This document shows, piece by piece, positions 32,620 to 38,562 of a DNA stretch of 38,562 nucleotides; position 1 is the first letter of the stretch; every line of letters starts with the position of its first letter. The stretch covers positions 1-38,562 of the forward strand of contig CAKQDL010000013.1 of NCBI GenBank assembly GCA_934229395.1. Direction: 5' to 3'. The position numbers and the translations under genes were made by a program. The stretch comes from an uncultured Peptococcaceae bacterium. Lineage in GTDB: Bacteria; Bacillota; Peptococcia; Peptococcales; Peptococcaceae. The notes under the pieces were generated by a model. It was not told the origin of the DNA and ran no database searches. It saw only the letters and a list, made by a program, of their open reading frames with translations.

Positions 32620-34377
32620 ATGCTAAAAATCTTAAAAACCATGAAGCCGCGCGACATGGCCCTCTTTGTCCCCATCCTCTTCTTTATTGTGGCGCAAGTT
32701 TGGCTCGATTTAAGACTGCCCGATTATATGTCGGAAATCACCCGCCTTGTAGAAACCCAGGGCAGCGCCATAGAAGACGTGCTCACCGCCGGCGCCAAAA
32801 TGCTCGGCTGTGCTGCTGGGAGCTTACTCACCGCTGTGGTTGTGGCTGTGCTTTCTGCACGCATCGGCATTAATTTTTCGGCCGAGCTCCGCGAAAAGCT
32901 CTTCCGCCGCGTGCAAGCCTTTTCTATGGAAGAAATTGCCGGTTTTTCCACAGCTTCCCTCATCACCCGCTCCACCAACGACATCCAACAGGTGCAAATG
33001 CTTATCGTTATGGGCTTGCAAGGCATTATTAAGGCACCGATTATGTCTGCGTGGGCCATTATGAAAATCTACAACAAAAGCGTCGAGTGGACCTTTACCA
33101 CCGCCGCCGCTGTAGGGATTCTCTTTGTGATTGTGGCCATCTCCATCTTCCTTGTAACGCCAAAGTTCAAGCAAATGCAGCGCCTCACCGACGATCTCAA
33201 CCGCGTGACCCGCGAAAACCTCACCGGCCTCAACGTGGTGCGCGCCTACAACGCTGAAAGCTACCAAGAAAAACGCTTTGACGATGCCAACAGCGCCCTC
33301 ACCAACACCAACCTCTTCGCCTTCCGCGTGATGAGCTTTATGATGCCAGCCATCTCTTTCGTGATGAACGGCCTCAACCTTGCCATTTATTGGGTTGGCG
33401 CCTTGCTTATTGCAGCCGCAGCCCTAGGCGATAAGCTCACCCTTTTTTCCGACATGGTTGTCTTTTCTGCTTACGCCATGCAAATCATCATGTCCTTCTT
33501 TATGCTCGTTATAATTTTTATGATGTGGCCACGTGCCTCTGTTGCCGCCAAGCGTATTCTTGAAGTTTTGGAAACCGATGTACGCATCAAGGACGGTCAA
33601 GCAACCGAAGGCGACAAGGATCTTACAGGTCAAGTAGAATTCAAAAACGTGTCCTTTAGCTATCCAGACGCTGAGCGAAACGTCATCGAAAACATTTCCT
33701 TCACCGCCAAAAAAGGCCAAACCGTGGCCATCATTGGCGCCACCGGTTGCGGCAAAAGCAGCGTGATTAACCTCATTCCGCGCTTTTACGATGCCACCGA
33801 AGGCAGCGTTTTGGTGGATGGGCGCGATGTGCGCGAGTACACCCAAGAAGCGCTGCGCAACAAAATTGGCTATGTGTCCCAAAAGGCCCTGCTCTTTTCT
33901 GGCGATATTGCCTCAAACATTGCCTATGGTGACAACGGCCAAGGTACGCCAAGCGAAGCCGACCTTATGCACGCCGCCGACATTGCCCAAGCCAGCGAAT
34001 TTATTGCAAGCCAAGAAGACGGCCTAGGCGCCCATGTGGCCCAAAGCGGCACCAACTTCTCTGGCGGCCAAAAACAGCGTCTCTCCATTGCCCGCGCCCT
34101 CGCCCGTAAGCCTGAGATTTTGCTCTTTGACGACTCCTTCTCGGCGCTGGACTACAAAACAGACAAAATTCTTCGCGACGCCTTGCACAAGGAATGCCGT
34201 GACACCACCAAAATCATCGTGGCTCAGCGCATTGGCACCATTCGCGATGCCGACCAAATCATCGTTTTGGATGACGGCCGCATTGTTGGCCAAGGCACGC
34301 ACGACGAGCTTATGAAAACCTCAGACGTTTATCAAGAAATTGCGCTTTCACAGCTTTCAGAGGAGGAATTGGCATAA
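32620..34377 (+). CDS. ABC exporter half-transporter, degenerate-site subunit (BmrC/LmrC-like)
   Basis: 585 residues from the ATG at 32620 (MLKILKTMKPRD), 6 bases after GGAGG; an open frame from 32605 lacks a ribosome binding site. Six-helix membrane domain in residues about 15-310, nucleotide-binding domain from about 335. Walker A GATGCGKSS, signature SGGQKQRLS, Walker B LLFDDSFSALD. The usual catalytic Glu after Walker B is Asp, and the switch His is Gln (VAQRIGT), so its own ATP site is of the non-hydrolysing type typical of heterodimeric exporters. Its stop codon overlaps the ATG of the partner gene (TAATG). Likely a multidrug or lipid exporter. Confidence 0.92.
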   Translation: MLKILKTMKPRDMALFVPILFFIVAQVWLDLRLPDYMSEITRLVETQGSAIEDVLTAGAKMLGCAAGSLLTAVVVAVLSARIGINFSAELREKLFRRVQAFSMEEIAGFSTASLITRSTNDIQQVQMLIVMGLQGIIKAPIMSAWAIMKIYNKSVEWTFTTAAAVGILFVIVAISIFLVTPKFKQMQRLTDDLNRVTRENLTGLNVVRAYNAESYQEKRFDDANSALTNTNLFAFRVMSFMMPAISFVMNGLNLAIYWVGALLIAAAALGDKLTLFSDMVVFSAYAMQIIMSFFMLVIIFMMWPRASVAAKRILEVLETDVRIKDGQATEGDKDLTGQVEFKNVSFSYPDAERNVIENISFTAKKGQTVAIIGATGCGKSSVINLIPRFYDATEGSVLVDGRDVREYTQEALRNKIGYVSQKALLFSGDIASNIAYGDNGQGTPSEADLMHAADIAQASEFIASQEDGLGAHVAQSGTNFSGGQKQRLSIARALARKPEILLFDDSFSALDYKTDKILRDALHKECRDTTKIIVAQRIGTIRDADQIIVLDDGRIVGQGTHDELMKTSDVYQEIALSQLSEEELA

Positions 34378-36755
34378 TGGCACACGGACATCATCACGGC
34401 CCCGTTCCAGCAGGTGCCGATACCCCAAAGGTTACCAAAGAAAGCTGGCTCAAGCTTTATAACTACTGCAAAAAATACCTCGCCGCCATCATCATCGCCC
34501 TTCTTTGCGCCATGGGCGGCACCATCATGACCCTTGTAGGGCCAGATCAATTGGCCGAAATCACCGATACCATCTCCCAAGGCATCACCCCAGACACCGA
34601 AGCCCTAGAAGAAATATCCACTGAGATGGGCAAGGCCACAGAGAAAAACCTCACCACCATCACCACATCTATTTCCAAAAACATGGCAAGCCTGAGCGAT
34701 GCCACCATCATGAGCAAAAAGGCCGCAGCGCTGGCAAACGACAAGAGCCTTTCAGAGAGCGACAAAAAAGCCCTCACCAAGGCCCTGAGCGCCATGAGCA
34801 CAAGCGCCTCCCCTCTTGATGAGCTCTCTTCCCTGCCTCAAAACGTGCAGGACGCCCTTTTGGATAGCATCAAGGTGCAAGACGCAACCATTAGCGGCAG
34901 CGAACAGCTCGCCACCCTAGCCGTGCTCGAAACGCTCGAGGATGCCGATGAGGAAGAAGCCGTAAGTGCTATGTCTGACCTTCCAGACAGCGTGCAAAGC
35001 GCCCTTTATAGCGACATCACCGTGCGTGACACCCTCATCAGTGCAGCCGACCAACGGCAAATGGCCAATGCCATGCAAGGCGTGGATACCAACGACGGCC
35101 TCGCCCTCAAGCAAGCCTTAAACGATTTACCAGCCTCTGTTGTGGGCCTTATTAGTCCAGCCATTGATATGAATCATGTGCTTGATGTAACGCGTATCCT
35201 CCTCATCCTCTTTGCCACCGGCTGGATTCTCTCCACCCTTCAAGGCTATATTATGGCAACCGTCACCCAAAAAATTACCCGTAGCCTACGCAGCGAGCTC
35301 TCGCAAAAAATCAACCGTCTGCCAATGCGCTACTACAACAACCATTCCACCGGTGACGTGCTCTCGCGCGTGGCCAACGACGTCGACACCATCGGCGCCA
35401 CCCTCAATATGAGCATCACCCAGGTAGTCACCGCCGTTACCCAATTTTTGGGCTCCCTTCTTATGATGACCATCACCAATGTGACCATGACCGTCACCGG
35501 CATTTTGGCCACCATCCTAGGCTTTGGGATGATGTTCTTCATTATGGGCAAGTCCCAAAAATACTTCTTGCAGCAACAGCAAAACCTCGGGGCCCTAGAA
35601 GGCCACATCGAAGAAATTTACGCCGGCCACACCGTTGTAAAAGCCTACAACGGCGAAAAGAAAGCCACCGACGAATTTATTAACCTCAACAACGCCCTCA
35701 AGCGCAGCGGTTTCCGCGCTCAGGCCCTTGCTGGCCTTATGCATCCGCTCATGGGCTTTGTAGGTAACTTTGGCTACGTGGCCGTTTGCGTGGTTGGTGC
35801 TTATCTTGTAATGAAAAACCAAATCACCTTCGGCGTCATTGTTTCCTTTATGATGTACATCCGCTTCTTTACCCAGCCACTTTCACAGATTGCCCAATCC
35901 ATGCAATCCCTCCAGCAGGCCGGCGCATCCAGCTACCGCGTGTTTGAATTTTTGGATGCCGAAGAAATGGAAGACGAAAGCGCCAAGCCAAAAACCTTCA
36001 CAGAACAAGCCCACGGCGATGTGCGCTTTGATCATGTAAAATTTGGCTACGACGAAAACAAGCCAATCATTAAAGACTTCTCCCTAGATGTCAAGGCTGG
36101 TCAAAAAATCGCCATTGTAGGCCCAACAGGTGCCGGCAAAACCACCATCGCGAACCTCCTCATGCGCTTCTTTGAAATAGACGACGGCGTCATCTCCATC
36201 GATGGCATCCCAACAAAGGATATGAAACGCGAAGACGTACACGCACAATTTTGCATGGTTCTCCAAGACACCTGGCTCTTTGAAGGCACCATCCGCGAAA
36301 ACCTCATCTACTGCACCGAAAACGTCAGCGATGAAAAGATGATTCAAGCCTGCAAGTCCGTCAACCTCGACCACTTTATTCGCACCCTACCACACGGCTA
36401 CGACACCGTCCTCAATGACCAAGTCAGCCTCTCTCAGGGTCAAAAGCAGCAGCTCACCATCGCCCGTGCCATCATCGCCGATAAGCCAATCCTTATCTTG
36501 GATGAAGCCACCTCGTCCATCGACACCCGCACCGAGCAAATCATCCAGCGCGCCATGGACACCCTCATGGAAGGCCGCACCTCCTTCATCATCGCCCACC
36601 GCCTCTCCACCATCAAAAACGCCGACAATATCCTCGTCCTCCGCGAAGGCAACATCGTAGAAAGCGGCAACCACGACGAGCTCCTAGCCAAAGACGGCTT
36701 CTACGCAGAACTCTACAACTCCCAGTTCGAAGACTGCATCGACGAACTCGACTAA
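34377..36755 (+). CDS. ABC exporter half-transporter, catalytic subunit with large extracellular insertion (BmrD/LmrD-like)
   Basis: 792 residues, about 190 more than a plain half-transporter. A His-rich start (MAHGHHHG) precedes helix 1 (residues about 34-56). Residues about 60-262 form an inserted domain between helix 1 and helix 2, so it should face outside. It is helical and contains tandem ~49-residue repeats (153-201 and 202-250, with a degenerate copy before and a partial one after). The rest is the usual membrane domain and an NBD with Walker A GPTGAGKTT, signature SLSQGQKQQ, Walker B LILDEATSSID with catalytic Glu, and switch His (IAHRLS). The signature's second Gly is Gln, as expected at the degenerate site of a heterodimer with the upstream subunit. 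Confidence 0.92.
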   Translation: MAHGHHHGPVPAGADTPKVTKESWLKLYNYCKKYLAAIIIALLCAMGGTIMTLVGPDQLAEITDTISQGITPDTEALEEISTEMGKATEKNLTTITTSISKNMASLSDATIMSKKAAALANDKSLSESDKKALTKALSAMSTSASPLDELSSLPQNVQDALLDSIKVQDATISGSEQLATLAVLETLEDADEEEAVSAMSDLPDSVQSALYSDITVRDTLISAADQRQMANAMQGVDTNDGLALKQALNDLPASVVGLISPAIDMNHVLDVTRILLILFATGWILSTLQGYIMATVTQKITRSLRSELSQKINRLPMRYYNNHSTGDVLSRVANDVDTIGATLNMSITQVVTAVTQFLGSLLMMTITNVTMTVTGILATILGFGMMFFIMGKSQKYFLQQQQNLGALEGHIEEIYAGHTVVKAYNGEKKATDEFINLNNALKRSGFRAQALAGLMHPLMGFVGNFGYVAVCVVGAYLVMKNQITFGVIVSFMMYIRFFTQPLSQIAQSMQSLQQAGASSYRVFEFLDAEEMEDESAKPKTFTEQAHGDVRFDHVKFGYDENKPIIKDFSLDVKAGQKIAIVGPTGAGKTTIANLLMRFFEIDDGVISIDGIPTKDMKREDVHAQFCMVLQDTWLFEGTIRENLIYCTENVSDEKMIQACKSVNLDHFIRTLPHGYDTVLNDQVSLSQGQKQQLTIARAIIADKPILILDEATSSIDTRTEQIIQRAMDTLMEGRTSFIIAHRLSTIKNADNILVLREGNIVESGNHDELLAKDGFYAELYNSQFEDCIDELD

Positions 36756-36773
36756 ATAAGAGCGCTTTTATAA

Positions 36774-36814
36774 CGAAAAAGGCCGCCGATTGGCGACCTT
36801 TTTCGACAAGCTGA
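36774..36814 (-). repeat. 41-bp hairpin terminator module, copy 2
   Basis: Differs from 37-77 at one loop base. Placed between the convergent ABC operon and the methyltransferase gene, it can end transcription from both sides (GGCGACCTTTTTCG on the plus strand, GGCGGCCTTTTTCG on the minus strand). Confidence 0.75.
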
Positions 36815-36841
36815 GAGAATGCGGCACGCATTCTCTTTTTT
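36814..36841 (+). terminator. Terminator between the ABC operon and the methyltransferase gene
   Basis: Perfect 10-bp arms AGAGAATGCG / CGCATTCTCT with a 3-base loop, followed by TTTTTT on the plus strand; on the minus strand it is the gene-specific hairpin that precedes the 41-bp module. Confidence 0.8.
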
Positions 36842-36851
36842 ACTCTTGTTA

Positions 36852-38562
36852 TCAATTCTCAATTAGGGCTTGGTAGCGTTTCATGAGCATGGCGACGCAG
36901 GCGGATTCGCTGGTGTAGGCTGGGTCTTTTTTGGTGATGCCGTAGGCAGCGAGGACGGCTTGATCGTTGTATTGGTGGGCCTTGCGCAGCTCTGGCGGCA
37001 TAAGAACCTCGTCATAGAGATCGGCCAGGCTGGCATCGGGATAGAGGGCACGGGCGTCAAGAATGGCCTGAGCTGTCTTTTCGATGGCCGCACGCTGACC
37101 TTCGGTTGGCTCTGGCCATGGGAAGTTGTTGTAGACGATGTCTTTGGAGTAACGGTAATCGCTTTTTAGACGTCCAGCCACCGTACGCATCCAAGCGTTA
37201 TGTACACCTGAAGTGAGGATGCCAAAGTGGTAGATAGTAGCGTCTGGCATGATTTGCACCGCATCTCCACAAAGAGAATTCCCGTTCAAAAAACCAAAAG
37301 GAATATATCTTCTATTTTCCGATGAATGCCGAGGGATAACAATATAAGTTCCTTCTGGCATATTCTCTACATGGAAACGTGTTGGTTTATCAGCGATTTT
37401 TCTTGTTCCAGCACTCTTACTTGCTAATCTAAACTCACGCACAGCCGTCACTCGCTTCATACAATTTGGCATTTTGCGCAACTCACTTGGAGAACAGTCG
37501 CCAAGCCACAGGCAATAACGTGGTTTTTGATTAATAAATTCTCTAGCACCATACCATGGCTTAAAATACGGCGCAGATTTTGGTTCTAGCTTAATAAAGG
37601 CTTCCATTTCGTCTTTTTCAAACAGGTAGTTACCATCATCGATTGGCTTATTACCTATGCCAATTTCCGGCACATCACACAGTGGCTTTTTTCTACTTTC
37701 CACAAAAATATCTTCAGCATCAACAAGATACCCATTGATATTATTGACCACTTGCTTCCTTTGGTCAGAATAAAGGACTTTCTCTTTATTGTTCGGTGCG
37801 ATGCTAAAGCCTACAATCACGCAATGCACATGGGCCTTGGCGCTTGCTTCACTGTCCCAGCGGAATGTAAGGTGCGCAAAATCAATATGCGTACCTGCTT
37901 CGAATAGTGGTTTCCACAAAAGAGCCACAGCTTCGCCTTGGGTAATGGAGTTGGTTGATACCAAGGCTGTACGGATGGTTGTGTCCTGCATGAAGTCAGC
38001 CGCTTTTTTGTACCAGCAGGCCACATAATCGAGGTTTCCTATATTCTTCCAGCCTTTAAAGACGTCGTTTACATCTTTCTTTTGTTCATCCTCCATTAGC
38101 CTAGCCCCCACAAACGGCGGATTTCCTATTATATAGTTGAGCTGGTCTTTTGGTACCACGTCTTCCCAGTTAAGGCGCAGGGCGTTGGCTTCTGTGATAT
38201 GGGCGTGGTTTTCTAGTGGGAGAAAGTCGATGTTTTGGTGGATGATGTCCATGGTGTTCTTCATCATTTGGCTTTCGGCTATCCACAGGGCTGTTTGGGC
38301 GACGGTGGCGGCAAAATCGTTGATTTCTATGCCGTAGAATTGGTCAATAGATACCTTGATGGTGTCGCGCATATCGCCAAAGAGGGAAATTTGGTCGCTT
38401 AGGGAGCGCAGGACGTCGTTTTCCATGCGGCGAAGGCTGAGGTAGGCTTCGGTGAGGAAGTTCCCGCTGCCACAGGCTGGATCGGTTGCCCTTACAAAAT
38501 TGATACAATCACACGATTGCCCCTTTTGTACTCGTGAACGATGAACACTGTGTGCATTATGA
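36852..38562 (-). CDS. MmeI-like type IIG DNA methyltransferase/restriction protein, 5'-truncated by the window end
   Basis: About 570 residues are in view, running off the right edge. An in-frame ATG at 38426 is not the start, since the SAM-binding motif DPACGSGNFLTEAYLSL lies upstream of it (38427-38480). The catalytic motif IV GNPPFVGAR (N6-adenine type) is near 38105-38130. The next part contains helicase-spacer-like helices, then a target-recognition region (about 37255-37795) and a conserved tail (YSKDIVYNNFPWPEPTEGQR, then DARALYPDASLADLYDE). This order matches MmeI-type enzymes that combine restriction and methylation; whether the N-terminal nuclease is present cannot be seen. The recognition region is AT-rich compared with the flanks. 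Confidence 0.85.
   Translation of the reverse strand, partial: HNAHSVHRSRVQKGQSCDCINFVRATDPACGSGNFLTEAYLSLRRMENDVLRSLSDQISLFGDMRDTIKVSIDQFYGIEINDFAATVAQTALWIAESQMMKNTMDIIHQNIDFLPLENHAHITEANALRLNWEDVVPKDQLNYIIGNPPFVGARLMEDEQKKDVNDVFKGWKNIGNLDYVACWYKKAADFMQDTTIRTALVSTNSITQGEAVALLWKPLFEAGTHIDFAHLTFRWDSEASAKAHVHCVIVGFSIAPNNKEKVLYSDQRKQVVNNINGYLVDAEDIFVESRKKPLCDVPEIGIGNKPIDDGNYLFEKDEMEAFIKLEPKSAPYFKPWYGAREFINQKPRYCLWLGDCSPSELRKMPNCMKRVTAVREFRLASKSAGTRKIADKPTRFHVENMPEGTYIVIPRHSSENRRYIPFGFLNGNSLCGDAVQIMPDATIYHFGILTSGVHNAWMRTVAGRLKSDYRYSKDIVYNNFPWPEPTEGQRAAIEKTAQAILDARALYPDASLADLYDEVLMPPELRKAHQYNDQAVLAAYGITKKDPAYTSESACVAMLMKRYQALIEN
38494..38529. repeat. Interrupted inverted repeat near the window end
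   Basis: CAATC-ACAC-GATTG (38506-38519) nested in ACAAAA / TTTTGT (38494-38499, 38524-38529), inside the methyltransferase frame just upstream of motif I. It may be chance, or a recombination site. Confidence 0.3.

Overview
The window looks like chromosomal DNA of an anaerobic member of the Bacillota (Firmicutes), most likely Clostridia or a relative. Evidence: an L27 with the N-terminal extension that is removed by Prp, with prp encoded between rplU and rpmA; PepV, RNase J and a BmrCD/LmrCD-type exporter; an SLH-anchored surface protein; consensus sigma-A promoters (TTGACA-17-TATAAT) and many intrinsic terminators. Base composition is near 50% GC. I cannot name a genus from sequence alone. 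No tRNA, rRNA, CRISPR array or transposase was seen.

Region 1 (1-8600, all minus strand). An aminotransferase with its own promoter and terminator lies upstream of a NhaC-type antiporter with a structured leader. Next come a PucR-type regulator and then ridA plus a three-gene, flavin- and iron-sulfur-dependent amine/amino-acid dehydrogenase of the HcnABC / opine-oxidase / heteromeric sarcosine-oxidase type. The parts suggest regulated uptake and oxidation of an amino acid or N-substituted amino acid, with RidA clearing the imine. The substrate is not evident.

Region 2 (8650-14500). A 1770-residue secreted SLH protein (signal peptide, beta-rich repeats, InlB-type repeats, three SLH motifs). 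Its upstream region holds the most striking feature of the window: a short ORF with a good ribosome binding site is read through a 78-bp (CTGT)n tract, and it runs across a strong intrinsic terminator that lies before the surface-protein gene. The tract length decides whether translation stops just before the terminator hairpin or crosses it. This looks like a phase-variable attenuator.

Region 3 (14440-31000) is housekeeping: trpS-tmk (plus strand); then on the minus strand a TVP38/DedA membrane protein, a DUF4825 lipoprotein, two small membrane proteins, obg, a membrane-associated MutS-like ATPase, rpmA, prp, rplU, a stand-alone TIR-domain protein, proC, a nitrilase-family amidase, RNase J with an apparent AUU start, a DUF1002 protein, an HxlR regulator, an ECF-type S component preceded by a coupled 22-codon ORF, and an AI-2E family permease.

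Region 4 (30900-38562): pepV and a heterodimeric ABC exporter on the plus strand, then on the minus strand the 5'-truncated gene of a MmeI-like type IIG methyltransferase/restriction protein whose target-recognition part is markedly AT-rich.

Two dispersed non-coding repeats are visible: a ~120-bp long-hairpin element directly after rnj and after pepV, and a 41-bp hairpin module that follows the 3' ends of two minus-strand genes at the two ends of the window.
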